Assembly (NCBI GenBank): GCA_007258455.2 | Contig: VDFB02262731.1 | Coordinates: 1-64,000 of the forward strand | DNA: 64,000 nt | DNA from: Sequoia sempervirens | Taxonomy: Eukaryota > Streptophyta > Pinopsida > Cupressales > Cupressaceae | Direction of reading: 5' to 3' | Shown: piece after piece, positions 13,221-25,362 of the stretch | Layout: every line of letters starts with the position of its first letter | Numbering within the stretch: the stretch's first letter is position 1 | The notes under the pieces: model-generated | Told to the model about the DNA's origin: nothing | Databases searched by the model: none | What the model saw: the letters and a program-made list of their open reading frames with translations, nothing else | Translations under genes and position numbers: made by a program

Positions 13221-13960
13221 CTAGGAAATTTTTTGCCATCCCTGAAACATTGCCTCCCTATCCCAGAAAGTCAAAGAAAAACTGACATCTTCATAGTCAA
13301 GAGATTGTTCACACTCAGTTCCATCCATGTCCAAAATAGTATGATCAAGATGACATATATCCAGATCTGGGCAACTACAAACCTTGGCATAGCTTGGAAC
13401 TCTTGGTTTTATTGCCATTTCAAAGGTAGTCACATATTCAGCAATTGTCAATCCAATGTCTTCCAGACACGATTCAAGCTAGTAATCTGAATAGAGTGTA
13501 AGGTATATCACTGGGACAGTTATTGCAAGACACTCCATGGGGTTGAAAGTTTTTGACCAATGTTTCATAAACAGTCTCGATATCTTTAGAAACCACGGTC
13601 CTTCATGGAAAAATTTAGGTATTTCCTGATATGAGGAGAAATTGATGATGAAATAAATTTTGGGCATCATCAATATGTCCACAAATACCATTGATGCCAG
13701 TTTTCTTGGATCCTTTCTTTAAAGGTTTTAGGACTTAGGCAGGCCCCCATGAATCAGCAGATCAGAACTTTATCTTTGAGAATCCAAAGTCATCATTCTA
13801 TTTCCTCTACAGAAAAGGGGACCTGAGGAGAAGCTTCCATTTTCATGTAGCAACCAATTTGCCTTTTTGATGGAAAATTCAAGCTTTCTGACAGTTCTTT
13901 GATCATAGTGTTGTTAAAAAAAACAATTGAGATCTTCTCAACTCTTGTTGGTAGGTTCAT
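13221..13960 (-). pseudogene. DUF4283-like ORF1 relic of a plant LINE-type element
   Basis: On the minus strand, 13691 to 13221 is one reading frame broken by a single TAG near 13488. It contains the plant DUF4283 signature: EGPWFL, then KHWSKTFNP, then a hydrophobic strand and an ARVC-like segment (YAKVCSCPDLD). This domain is common at the N-terminus of ORF1 (gag-like RNA-binding) proteins of plant non-LTR retrotransposons. Upstream sequence to ~13960 looks like the preceding N-terminal part but is out of frame. No endonuclease or reverse transcriptase is present, so this is a fragment. A host zinc-knuckle gene with DUF4283 is possible but less likely given the stop and truncation. Confidence 0.55.
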
Positions 13961-13967
13961 TTTAACA

Positions 13968-14503
13968 TTTACAATGATCTAATACTGTAAAATATATATA
14001 TATATATATACACACACATATAAATACGTACATATATATGTACATATGCATTTTACAATGACCTAATGTTGTAATATATATATACATATGTCTATGTATG
14101 TATATATACATATATGTATAGATATATATATATATACCTATACATATGTAATTGTATAATGTATATACACATATATATATGTACATATACATATGTATAT
14201 GTGTATATATACATATGTATATGTCTTGCTGCTAGATCCATTTAAGTCATAAATTTTACAATGATCTAATACTATAAAATATATATACACACATATACAT
14301 ATATATACATATGTACATGTATGTATATATACATATACATACGTACATATATATATACATATGTACATTTAAGATAAATTTTACAATGATCTAATGCTGT
14401 AAAATATATATACATATGTATATGTATTTATATATACATATACATATGTGTATGTGTATATACACATGTATATGTACATATGCATATACATATATGTGTG
14501 TGT

Positions 14504-14566
<63 letters not shown>

Positions 14567-14870
14567 CATGTGTGTGTGTGTGTATGTATAATATGTGTGT
14601 GTGGCTCTATCTCTATATATATATATTCGTATAAATATATATATGTATGATTTGCAGTCTCCCTTTTAGATTTATGTAATTGTCATTGGGCATACATATA
14701 CATACACATATGTATATATAAATATACATACAGCTCTCTAAATATATTTACATATACAGATATGTATATACACATATACATTATTACATATGGCTCTCTC
14801 TCTCTATATATATACATATAGATACATATACATATATATATACAAATGTTTATGTATAGCGAGAGAGAGA
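13968..14870. repeat. Compound microsatellite with a repeated spacer
   Basis: (TA)n, TACATA/TATGTA and (TG)n tracts. A long pure (CT)n run is at about 14506-14551. The TA tracts are separated by a recurring spacer (TTTACAATGATCTAAT.CTGTAAAATA-like) near 13968, 14050, 14255 and 14375, so the block is a higher-order tandem repeat. Open frames here (Tyr/Ile/Val-rich) are artefacts. Confidence 0.85.
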
Positions 14871-15539
14871 GTGAGAGCCCCCCACACGCATATTATGCCC
14901 AATGAAAATTACATAAATCTAAAAGGAAGGCTGCAAATCCATAGTCAATGGCAATACTTTTTTGTTCGAAAGGAATTTGATAGTTGAAACAGAGAGCAGT
15001 AGAACCTAAGTAAGAAGATCCTCGGTCCAAATTCTTGTTATATTAGGATTTGGTAACTAGTCAAGTAAAACAACTTTGTCTACAACAGCACACTTTTAAG
15101 TATGTATCTGAATTCAAGGACCAAGAGCTTGGTAGCTATGCATGTACCTTGTAAAAGAAGCTACAGATTGAGCAATGGTTACATGAAATTCAATTAAGCC
15201 TTGATTATAGTACGGTCTGAATTCTGATTTTGTCTTTACAATGTTCTTACTTCTGACATCCTTTTATTTAAACACTAATTATCTTACATATTACAGGATT
15301 GCGAGTTTATACAGTGAGTTTTTTATAGCTACAACCTTGATTCTTCATCTATGCAGGCATTGAAGGACAAGTTTTTGCGAAATGTTTCAAAGTTGATTAT
15401 TCCACAATAGCCACAATAGTGAATGTACATTAAGCCTCCACAAAAAAACTATTAGCATCCATTTTTTAAACTTTATACAACAATTTGTTATATATAGGTG
15501 CTCAAAGAAAAAAATTGTTACTCAGCTCTTAAAAAAAGC
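14871..15539. other. No recognisable feature
   Basis: If the hydrolase gene is one unit, this lies in its intron 4 or beyond, downstream of exon 4. I searched the minus strand here for the next exon (glycine-rich GGG oxyanion-hole segment) and did not find it. Confidence 0.4.
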
Positions 15540-15745
15540 ATTAGCAATCCGGCAAGCCATGGTTTAGATGTACAACCAATTTGCATGATTACGACCCGGG
15601 TTCAAGTGCCACTAAGCTTGCTCCCCGGTTCACTGCCAGTAATCCCAGGTGCAGATCACAGAATAGATACACCTCAGACAAGGCTTGTAAGCCAAAATGT
15701 TTCTTATATCCCTATTTCCTTTAAAAATAATTATCAAATTTACCC
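15540..15745 (+). mobile_element. Candidate tRNA-derived SINE
   Basis: Contains a good RNA polymerase III B-box (GGGTTCAAGTGCC, near 15598) and a weaker A-box-like segment (near 15560). The 3' part ends in a T-rich tract before an A-rich run. No clear target duplication was found, so the limits are approximate. Confidence 0.4.
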
Positions 15746-15846
15746 ACGGTCACACATAGAAGTTTGCATTCCTAATTCAATACATTCAAGTGTGTAAAAG
15801 CAATCAGGAAAAGGAAAAAAGTTAAATTAACTAAGAAAGAATTTAC

Positions 15847-18681
15847 ATGTGGCTTCAGATATGTTCCAACATGGTAAACGAACTGATAAGCTTTGCCGAA
15901 AAAGTTTTTACATTCTTCAAATTTCCCTAACACAGGCAAAGGCAAATAGTAGTCGTTCAGTACATCTTCTAAAGCCAGAACCTCTTCTAGCAAAAAAGTG
16001 TTAAGTTTCCTTTTACCTTGATTCGCGAACTGATAAAGCCTGACAACATCTCCGCCAGAACAGAATGCTCTGTCACCAGCACCCTTCAACAAATGCACCC
16101 AGTTATGCCAGTTATAAAAAAACAAGAAGAAAAAGGAATTTGTTTTTTCAGTAATTTTTTGTATTTAACACTCAGGTTGGGAATAGAATTTGAATTTGGA
16201 CATCCTCCAAGGCTATGGACTACATATTTTCCTAGCCGATATATAATATTTAATTAATTTAATTATACAAAAAGATAATTATAAGATAATGCTTACTTTC
16301 ATTACAACAAAACCGATATTGGGATGATCTTCCCATGCCTGGTATAGCTTATGAAGTTGAGAAACCTACAAAAAGGAGCGACAGATAGTGACCGAGCAAT
16401 TAAATAAATTTGAATAATAAGGAAATTAGTTAGCACTACATGAGAAATGCATTTCTTTTAAACATGTCCACTGTATAACATCATATAATTACACAGATAT
16501 TTGTAGTGATAACCTAGCACATGAAATCTTGTATAAACCAATATGATGTTACTCTAATTCACAAAATTACAGTTCATATTTGTTGTACTGATGATAACCT
16601 AGTAAATGAAATCTTATATGAAACAACATAACGTTATGTATAATTACACAATTATTTGAATTTTACAGTTATAACTCATTCATTGTGAAATCTTAAATCA
16701 AGACAAGACGTCGTCAAGCACAATTAACACAAGTTTGAATTTTACAAGTACCAGTACATTATGGAATCTTAAATCAAGACAACATGATGCAGGCACAATA
16801 CACGGATATTTGCAGTCATAATGTATGAAAGGAGACCTTAATGAAGACAATATATTGTTACCACGACTCAACAGATGTTTGTAGACACAATGTAGTACGT
16901 GAGATCTTATATCAAGACAATCTGATTGTTAGAACAATTGTACAGATATTTTCATTTTGTCATAAGTTAGTACGCTATGAATTAAACAAAGACAATATAA
17001 TGTTGCATACAATTACAAAGATGTCTGCAATCAATGGTCATTAACCAATACATGAAATGAAAATCTAAAACAAACACAACATGATATTAAGCATAATAAA
17101 ACATATATTTGCAGTCACAAACTAATACATAAAATCCTAAATCAAGATAGTGTGATGTTAAGCATAATTAAACAGATATTTGTAGTCATAATCTAGTACA
17201 TAAATCTTACATGAAACAAATATATTTTTATGGACAATTAGATGGATATTTGAATTTTGCAGTCATGCCTAGGACATTATGGAATCTTATATCAACACAA
17301 CATGATTCTAAGGACAACTACAAAGATATTTGCAGTCATAACCTACTAATATGAAATCTTAAACGAAGACAATATAATGTTACACACAATTACATAAATA
17401 TCTGTGTTCATACCCTAGTACATAAAATCTTAAATCAAGACAATATGATTGTAAGTATAATTGAATGGATATTTGCAGTCATAACCTAGTGCACAATGAA
17501 ATCTTAAATAAAGATAATATGATGTGCACGCAATCACACAGATATTTGCAGTCCTAACCCAGGACATGAAATCTAAAAAGAAGACCACGTGATTGTAGGC
17601 ACAATAATACAGATATTTGTAGTCATAACCTAGTCTACTAAGAACACTTAAACAAGAAATTACTAGGACCACAATTACATAGATATTTGCAAACATAACC
17701 TAGTGTGTCATGGAATCCTAAATAAAATCAATATGACATTATGCATAATTATAGACAGATATTTGCAGTTATAACGTAGAGTATGAAATCATAAATGAAA
17801 ACAATATAATGTTACACACAGTTACACATATATTTACAGTGATAACGTAGTACATGAAATAGATAAAGACAGTGGCATGGCAGTGAACCACCATAATAAC
17901 CAGAAGGAGGGCTGCGATTCAATATTTTTGGAGAGAGTTTCAATAGGAATCCCTTCATGGCTATAGCATATCCCTCGGATGGAGATTGAAACCCAGGTGT
18001 AAAATTTCCACAAGTATTTAACATGGCCAAAAGAGACTACTACATCAAAAATGTGCCACATAATTACAAATATTAACACTCATAGCCTGCAACTTGGGAA
18101 TCCTAAATGAAGAAAATATAACGTTACTTAACCTGGCACCTGAAATCTTAAACGAATACGATAAAATGTTTGATACAATTACACTGCTGCTTACAGTGAT
18201 AACATAGTAAAACAGAACTAAAGTCCAAGAAAAGTAATGTTACGCACAATTATACATATTTTTGCAGTTATGAACTAGTAATTTATGAATTTTTAAACGA
18301 AAATAATATGGCATTTACGTATATATTTACAGGCATAGCCTGAATCATGATACCTCAAATCAAGAAAAATCAAGGAAGACAAATTCTATAGCAAATACAG
18401 TTTGAAGGGTTCTACGAACCAATTTGGCAAGAAGAAGGTTAGAAACCATTTCATCTCATAATTGGAAGCAGAAATGTTACCAATGAAGTTGTCAGCGCAT
18501 TTAGAACAAAAGGCCTGTTAAGAATGGCTTTTCTTGAGCAGCCTGATCCTTGGGCCGACACTTCTTCAACTGGGTTCTCGCTCTCTGATTTTTGCGCGGC
18601 TGGGCAAATGGAAAGAGCCCGACCAGAAAAGATAGTAGAAGAAGTACAAATCCGAAACCCAATCCATTTTAGCCTTAACAT
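15847..18681 (-). CDS. HIBCH: 3-hydroxyisobutyryl-CoA hydrolase-like gene, exons 1-4 (5' part)
   Basis: Valine-catabolism thioesterase of the crotonase fold, probably mitochondrial. Exons on the minus strand: 18681-18481 (67 codons), 16365-16297 (23 codons), 16083-16017 and 15926-15847. All introns start GT and end AG, and the phases join without a shift. The start at 18681 gives an Arg-rich, amphipathic N-terminus (MLRLKWIGFRICTSS) that suits a mitochondrial presequence. Family motifs follow in order: AILNRPFVLNALTT, WEDHPNIGFVVMK, then the CoA/oxyanion-loop segment AFCSGGDVVRLY, then the KFEECKNFF...VGTYLKPH segment. The next exon (expected to carry the GGG motif and catalytic Glu) was not found to the left, so the gene is partial here. 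Two later exons of the same family lie at 47765-48076, in the wrong order for a single gene. I see no damage in these four exons. Confidence 0.85.
16470..18375. repeat. Degenerate ~70-bp tandem array filling intron 1
   Basis: The intron between exon 2 (16365) and exon 1 (18481) is mostly repeats of a unit containing CAGATATTTGCAGTCATAAC, then CTAGTACATGAAATCTTAAA, then CAAGACAATATGATGTTA and AGCACAATTACA. I count well over twenty diverged units by eye. The array is interrupted at about 17865-18050 by a SINE-like insertion. Confidence 0.75.
17865..18050 (-). mobile_element. Candidate tRNA-derived SINE inside the intron array
   Basis: On the minus strand there is a B-box-like GGGTTTCAATCTCC (near 17985) and an A-box-like segment upstream near 18025. 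It breaks the intronic tandem repeat and is richer in GC than its surroundings. Target duplications are not clear because the flanks are repetitive. Confidence 0.4.
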
Positions 18682-19424
18682 TTTCAGACCAACAAGGTTC
18701 TTGGCTATGATTTTTGCTGTGGGATTTGAACCTGTGTAAACTTCAGGATTCCGAATCAACGCATAAACCTTTTTAATTTAAGAGATTTGTAAAATTTTAT
18801 GTCCAGATCAAGTCCCGCTTAGACTTGTACAAGGAGGTTTGGATATGACGATTAAGTTTAGAAGTAATTTTAGGATTATAATTTTTTTAGGTAGTAAGAT
18901 ATTTTTTAAAATTTTATAGGAGGTAGCCCAATGCAGGATCGAGAATGAGTTCCATGGACAGCTTCAGGGTTGGAGGATTAGGGCGCGGTGGACCCATAGA
19001 ATTGTAGGGGCGATGGTCTCTCCAGGGAACGGTTTCAACAACTGTTTACGAATGCCCAGTGGACATCTGCCCAGAGAGATACTCAAAACCTACCTCCTCC
19101 TGTTCTAGTTCCACTTGAAGAGGCAGCCCTTCAGTTGAGAAGTAACCGGATGCGGAAGTGATTGGTGAATAAGTAAAGGTCATCTCATCATCCTTTTGAA
19201 AAAGAAAAAAAATTGATGTTGAGAGGCATTTTATAACGGTAGTAAGGGGTGAAGTGCAATAGTATGAGAGTATTATAAAAATTCTTATTTTTTATTTAAA
19301 ATTTGACATCTATTTAGATTTAAATGTCAATATTTAATAATAAACATAGTATATTCAAAATAAGCATATAAAATTTATGTCTTTATTTATGTAGTAAATA
19401 AATTATTAATAAAGCAAAATAAAG
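18682..19424. promoter_or_regulatory. 5' flank of the hydrolase gene
   Basis: Immediately upstream of the chosen start codon. The GC-richer block at 18930-19190 could be 5' UTR or first-exon sequence, but I found no clear TATA box or supported upstream coding exon. Beyond 19200 the sequence becomes AT-rich. Confidence 0.3.
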
Positions 19425-19439
19425 TAATATTTAAGTAAA

Positions 19440-19614
19440 TTGTCAATAGTGGCATGGTATGACGGTTAAGTTGTTGTGGTGTTGTTCTTGTCATCAAGTT
19501 TCAAACCTCATTGGGGTGCAATTGTTGAATGTTTAAATTGGGGATGAGTCCTGTGTTTGTGACCTCACCAGTTCATAACTCTAAGTTAAAAGCATTTACC
19601 CCTTAAAATAATAA
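19440..19614 (+). mobile_element. tRNA-derived SINE (family 1), 15-bp TSD
   Basis: A perfect 15-bp duplication, TAATATTTAAGTAAA, flanks the element (19425-19439 and 19615-19629). It has an A-box-like TGACGGTTAAGTTG and a B-box-like GTTTCAAACC, and ends in an A/T-rich simple tail. The body matches the copy at 29944-30085 (GGCATGG...GTTGTTCTTGTCA...CATTGGGGT). Non-coding, moved by LINE machinery. Confidence 0.85.
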
Positions 19615-19820
19615 TAATATTTAAGTAAAAAAAATAGTTCCAAGTTGATATATCTTATTTTTTTCTAGATAGATGTATTTAAAATATTTGTCATTTTATT
19701 TTATTATAATTTATATGGAGGATAAATTTAGTAATAAAATGGATGTTAAATAGGTTTTGGTAAAACAATTGATCTTTAAGACTTGATAGTATAGTAAGAG
19801 GAGGTTAAATCAATCATTAT

Positions 19821-20244
19821 TGTAAGATTTTTCTAAATAGCCCACTTAAGATACAAATGATTGAAGGAAAACAAGTACAAAAATGAGAAATGAGAAAGAA
19901 TAAACTATATTCCTCTCAAGAGAATGCAAAGTTTCTATGAGTTCAAGAATTGGAATGAATGGTGTAAGATTGCAAAGGGAACCCCTTGGTTATATAGGCC
20001 AAGGTGAGGGATATGATATCATAAGATTATGACAAGTGTCTTAGTCTTATGATATGAGACATAAAGTGAATAAGTATCATAAGATTGTGACAAGTGTCTT
20101 AATCTTATGATATGAGACACAAAGTGATAAATATGCCATGTAAACCCTAAGTAAACCTAAGTAATAAGGTGTGAAAAGAATCTAAGTGGATAATTAGTTA
20201 GGAAATGAACTAGAGTTAGATAAAGTACCACTTTCACACCAACA
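19821..20244 (-). repeat. 3' LTR of the 19.8-25.4 kb element
   Basis: 424 bp. Contains a TATATAA box on the minus strand near 19990-20000 and two tandem ~57-bp units near 20008-20124. Each unit is a hairpin built from ATCATAAGATT and AATCTTATGAT-type arms. Confidence 0.85.
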
Positions 20245-20255
20245 CCCCCCTTAAG
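20245..20255 (-). other. Polypurine tract
   Basis: CTTAAGGGGGG on the minus strand directly abuts the 3' LTR start, as expected for plus-strand DNA priming. Confidence 0.7.
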
Positions 20256-22467
20256 TGCAACTTAGGGAGAATTAGTAGACAATGCAAAGATGCAAATATA
20301 GGTCTCGGCTACTTGATGAGGTATCCATGTACATATAAATCTCTCACAAATGGAGAAAATGAGAAATTCCAGAGAGACAAAACCCCTCTCCGAAAGAGAA
20401 AAAATAGTGAAAATTCTCTCAACAAAATGTGTAGGACAAAACCCCATGTGAGGAAAAAGACCCCCCCAATAAAAGAGAATGAACAATGTGAAAACTGATG
20501 TAGAGCATCAACCAAAGATGATGATAAGTCCTCCAAATGCTACTCCAAAAGATGTCAAATGATGACAAGCACTAATATGAGGAATCAGGTACCACTGCAA
20601 AAGATGTCAACTTGAATGGAAACTAAGTTGAAACTGTCAACTTATGAGTATCTATAGAATTTGTCAATATGGAAGCATATGAATGTGGAGGAGAAAAATG
20701 ATCTAATGTACCTATTTACAAATAGATGGGAAAGGAGAAATCCTTTTAGGAATAAAACTCCTAACCACTTATGTCCAAACTCCAAAAAATAGATGAAGAA
20801 GTTGTATTTGTCGATGAAGAACTACTAATGAATCCCACACTACAACAAGAATAAGTTCAAAACCAAAAAGACCACTGAACGAGTATCAACTAGATACTCC
20901 CAAATGACCAAAGTTATAAATTTGGTACAAAGTCTATATGAGTATCACTAATTTTGGACACTACTCAATTAAAATATAGGTACCAAGTTTTTGGATGTAG
21001 AACCTAACCTTATGAATACAAGGAGATTGTTTTCATAACATGATTGTCTATATTATATCTAGTCCATCACACTAAAATGCATGGGTAACTAGCCACTGCA
21101 TTTGTTGTGTATATAGGAACTAACACTTGATACATAGATCAATTCTAAGAAGCTTAAAATATGAAAGATTTGGCAGTTTACACTGAAGCGACAAGATTTG
21201 ACACTTTATTTTAGTGCATTTACAACATCTTTTACATACAATAGTTATTTGGACAACATCAATAATGCAAATTTGAAAATTTTGATGAAGCAGCTAAGCA
21301 AAAATCAACTTTGAAATTGACAACCAAATGTGACTAGTAAATATTCCCTCCAATTAAAATGTCGCCATAATGTCAGAAACAACTAACCCATATTAACTAT
21401 CGATGGAAGAGCACCGCAAATGGTACGATACAAAGCTCAACGGTCAATCAAAAAAAAAATCCAATTTAACTTATTAATGAAAATTGTGTTTTTTAAAAAA
21501 AATTAATAAAAAATTTAATTAAAAAACTTTATTAAAAATATTAATAAAAAATTATTATTTTTTAAAAATATTAAAATAACTTTAAAAAAATTATAACTTT
21601 AATAAAAAAATTAATGGAAAAATTATTTCAAAAATAATTAAAAAGTTTTATTAAAAAGTTTTATTTAAAAAACTTTATTAAAATTTGTTTATTAAAATAT
21701 TTTTAAAAAGTTTCTTAAAAAAAATATAAAAATAATAAATAGTTGGGGGTCATAGCCTCCCCCACACCCCACATGGGGCTTTAAAGAAAAGCCTTTAATA
21801 AAGTTATCTTTATAAAACTTAAATGGGCTTTTAAGAGCCTTTAGGTGTAGTGTCTCATGGGTCCCCACATTTATGGGGCACAGGATCATATATGGCCATT
21901 CATGTATCCATAACGTGACTTTAATAAAAAAAATTATATTTAAACCAAAAAAGTCGTATTTTCTAGTAAACCTTTAAATTTGATTTTTTGAACTTTAGAC
22001 TGTTATGTTCATGGAGTTATATGACTCCTTCAACAAAATAATTTTTATTTTTATGCCGAAGGTGTGTCCCTATTTGAGATTTCACAGGTCAAATTCTCAA
22101 TTAGCAGTTTAAAAGCACCGAGAGGGCTTGGTTGACAGTCTATTAAATTGCAGCCGTAGATCACCGTCTAAGACCCTCGTAAAAAACAAAGTGCAATGTG
22201 AAGTCCATTGCAGTTGCTCCCGCATTACGCAAGACGAAATATGCAAACTGGACATGTCAAAAACAAAACACACCTATGTAAACTGTAGATCTTGACCTTT
22301 CAGGAGCCCCTCGTCAAAAACAAAGATCAGTGTTTTGCAAACTCAAAGATCCTCCTCAAAAACGAAAGTCTTCTTTCTCTTTTAAAAACCTAGTTTTATT
22401 GTTCTTGTTCATTTAAGTGTCTTTTGATTATGAGCGACTTCATCTGAAGTTCATTCTTAACCCTAAT

Positions 22468-23235
22468 TGTTGGGAAAACAAGGTGAAGAAAGCTTGCAAT
22501 ATGAATCTTAAATGTGGAATGCAAATCTGAAATATAGATTAACTAGCCTTAGTGTGAAGAAAGAATGATGAGAGAGATAGAACAATATAACACATGCAAT
22601 ACAGATTTACGTGGAGAAACCCGAAGGGAAAAAACTCCACCACCGAAAGAGAGGCAAGTATTAACCGATAATCTTCAATATTACATGCAGCTAGACTTCT
22701 TATCATTCCCGAAATCCAAAGCACCCTGTTACCCTGCAAAACTGAATTCTTCATAACACTAGCTCAAGGCCCCAATTATAGAGATTTTGAGGATGAAAAC
22801 CACCATGGTTTCACCAAACAGGCAGCAGCATACCACCTAGAAAAACCCGCCTCCCTCCTTGAAATGGTCAAAATACCAAAAATAGCCTCTTCTATGCTCT
22901 TATAGTCAGCCAGGCATCTTTATGTATCCGGGTCTAAAATAGTATATAGGAATCATAATATCATAGATCTTATGACAACTTGCATGCATGTCATAGATGC
23001 TCTTACAACACCCTATTTTGACCCACAACCTTATTTTAGAAGATTCCAAGGTGGGACACCTAGCTAATTTGTCCTTTTCCATAAGGATAAACGGTAACGG
23101 TAACACTGCATTTACATAGTCTCTTTCACCACTGTTGGTCAAACAGTTTCACCTCTTATGGGTAAATGTACAAAACACTTTAGGAGAATAATAAAATAAA
23201 GGATTTACAAGGTTGATGACACCTAAATCCTAACA
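22468..23235 (-). mobile_element. Probable nested solo LTR (Copia-like ends)
   Basis: On the minus strand it starts TGTTAGGATTTAGG and ends CCCAACA. The body has the 'GGAGAAACCCGAAGGGAAAAA' style block (near 22612-22632 plus) seen in many plant Copia LTRs. Flanks CTAAT and AGAAT match only partly, so the duplication is eroded or my boundary is off by a few bases. Confidence 0.5.
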
Positions 23236-23249
23236 AGAATGACAAATGA

Positions 23250-24330
23250 AAATTTGGAGTTCACTTTAGATTATATACTATTCAAATATAAATATATAAT
23301 TTATAAAAATTATATTTAAATTTTATTTATTATTATATATTATATTTGAATTGTATATAATCTAAATTATATAATATATTTTATTTAATTATAATATTAT
23401 AATATAAATTGTATATTTAAATTTATATTTGAATAGTATATAATCTAAATTGTATAATATATTTTAAAAATATTATTATATATTAGAAGTATGTATTTAT
23501 ATTAAATATGTTAAATACTTATTTCATGTTTATTATTTAATTATATATAAAATTTAAAATATATTTGTATTTATTATGTATATTATATAATATATATTAT
23601 TAAATGTAATCATAATATATAATCAATTTATAATAATTTTTAATATAATATCTATTCATATTATTAAAAAAAAACAAAATCAAATTTAAATTTTAAATTT
23701 TAGTTTAAGTTTTTTTTCAATTGATAACAATGTCAAAACAAGAGAGGATATGATTTTAGATTAAGTTAATAGTAATTATTTTTACCTACTTTTAAGAATG
23801 AAATCATAATAAGTTATGCAAATTACTTAGGAATTGATTTTTTAATTTTACAAGTTTTAAAATAAAAGATAAAATTTTAGCTTTAACAATTTTAATTTAC
23901 TTTAATAGGATTTTAATTTTTTAAATTAAATTTATTTAAGAATTTAACTATCCACTTTATAATATTTTTATATTTATTAATATTAAACTTATCTTTCAAT
24001 TAATGTTTATATTGTTTGTAATAATTAATTATATTTCTTATGCACATATTTTTATTAATATTTCAACTCTACAAAATTTTAAAATGATTATACTTTTCTA
24101 TTTTAATATATATTTTGACTTTGTATTTAGTTTATTCTATTTTAATTTTTTATTTAGATTTAAATTAGAAATTTATTTTAATTAATTTTTTTTATAAAAT
24201 TACAAATAATAATTAAAAGCTTAAAAATAATTTTCTTCTTAAATTTTAAGTAATTGTACAATAATCATATTTTGAATTTAATTTTAATTTATATAATAGA
24301 TAATATTTTGATTTGAAGCTATCACTTCTC
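23250..24330. repeat. Extreme AT-rich tract
   Basis: About 1.1 kb of almost pure A/T with repeated TATAATTTA/TAAATATA blocks, inside the non-autonomous element. No coding content; apparent Phe/Ile-rich frames are compositional. Confidence 0.8.
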
Positions 24331-24923
24331 CATTAAGACTTTTGTTGCACAAATGTATCATTTGCTAAATGGTCTACTAATTGACCTCATTTACTGAACA
24401 AATGTTGCAACTAATAGACCACAAATTCCCTATTTGACCTTCCAACCTCTTCGGCGTACCCATTGCACACCAAGGTGTGATTGCTAGTTTTATAAACTAA
24501 ATCAAAATCAACAAATTTACAATCGATTTTTGACATTTTCGAGCCTTTTGAACACGATAGTAGGGTCGAACTTGACCCAAAATACTCTATAATGACAGTT
24601 TTTTGCCAGATCTAGCAATAAACCTTCTGCTTCAAATTCCTACAGATATGGCCTCTAGTGTCCGATTTAGACAAAGTAAAGGGTAGATCTGACTTTCTTA
24701 GCTGCTCTGGACTCAATGGTGAGCTCAAAATTTTTCAAAAAGCTTCAGAAAACCTGCAACTAGCAAATCAATGTATGAACCCTCCAAGAAAATGATATTT
24801 TCTTCAAACTTTTCTGATTTCCAGATCATCCAAGGATGTAAGAGAAGAGCATAATTAGTGCTTTGAAAAAAATATCTCCACTCCCAAATTTCCTAAAATA
24901 TTACTAACCCACAACTCATTCTT

Positions 24924-24935
24924 GCTCTGATACCA
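24924..24935 (-). other. Primer-binding site for initiator tRNA-Met
   Basis: TGGTATCAGAGC on the minus strand directly follows the 5' LTR. It is complementary to the tRNA-iMet 3' end and is standard for plant LTR elements. Confidence 0.85.
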
Positions 24936-25357
24936 TATAATATTTTGTTAAATAGCCTACCCAAGATACAAATGACTGAAGGGAAAGAATAAAAAATGAG
25001 AAAGAATAAATTGTGTTCCTCTCAAGAAAATGCAAAGCTTCTATGAGCTTGAGAATTGGAATGAATGGTGTAAGATTACAAAGGGAACCCCTTGGTTATA
25101 TAGACCAAGGTGAGGGATAAGATATCATAAGATTGTGTATGTTGTCAACAAGTGTCTTAATCTTATGATATGAGACATAAAGTGGATAAGTATCATAAGA
25201 TTGTGACAAGTGTCTTAATCTTATGATATGAGACACAAAGTGATAAATATCCCATGGGGACCCTAAGTAAACTTAAGTAGTAAGGTCTAAAAAGAATCTA
25301 AGTGGATAAGTAGTTAGAAAATGAACTAGTTAGATAAAGTACCCTTTCACACCAACA
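24936..25357 (-). repeat. 5' LTR of the 19.8-25.4 kb element
   Basis: 422 bp, collinear with 19821-20244. It keeps the tandem hairpin units (near 25127-25245) and ends at the ATTAT duplication. Confidence 0.85.
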
Positions 25358-25362
25358 ATTAT

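Larger units (their letters stand above)
19821..25357 (-). mobile_element. Full-length non-autonomous LTR retrotransposon
   Basis: Direct repeats at 19821-20244 and 24936-25357 are flanked by the 5-bp duplication ATTAT (19816-19820 and 25358-25362). On the minus strand the order is 5' LTR (25357-24936), primer site TGGTATCAGAGC at 24935-24924 (initiator tRNA-Met), internal region, purine tract CTTAAGGGGGG (20255-20245) and 3' LTR. The LTRs start TGTTGGTGTG and are roughly 90% identical by eye, so the insertion is old. The 4.7-kb interior has no gag or pol frame and is partly made of a nested solo LTR (22468-23235) and an AT-rich block. It therefore depended on another element for movement. 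Confidence 0.85.

Noticed and set aside
13962..14634. Several 60-76 residue open frames rich in Tyr, Ile, Val and Arg-Glu
   Set aside because: They are translations of TA, TACATA and CT/GA microsatellite sequence, not genes.
16470..18375. Regularly spaced repeats resembling a CRISPR array
   Set aside because: Units are adjacent and diverged without unique spacers, and lie in a spliced plant gene; a eukaryotic minisatellite explains them.
18930..19190. GC-richer block upstream of the hydrolase gene as an additional coding exon
   Set aside because: The open frame is short, the first exon already has a good start and presequence, and no splice phase evidence supports it.
23250..24330. Very AT-rich block considered as organellar insertion
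   Set aside because: No organelle gene or conserved intron motif is visible, and it lies inside a bounded LTR element.
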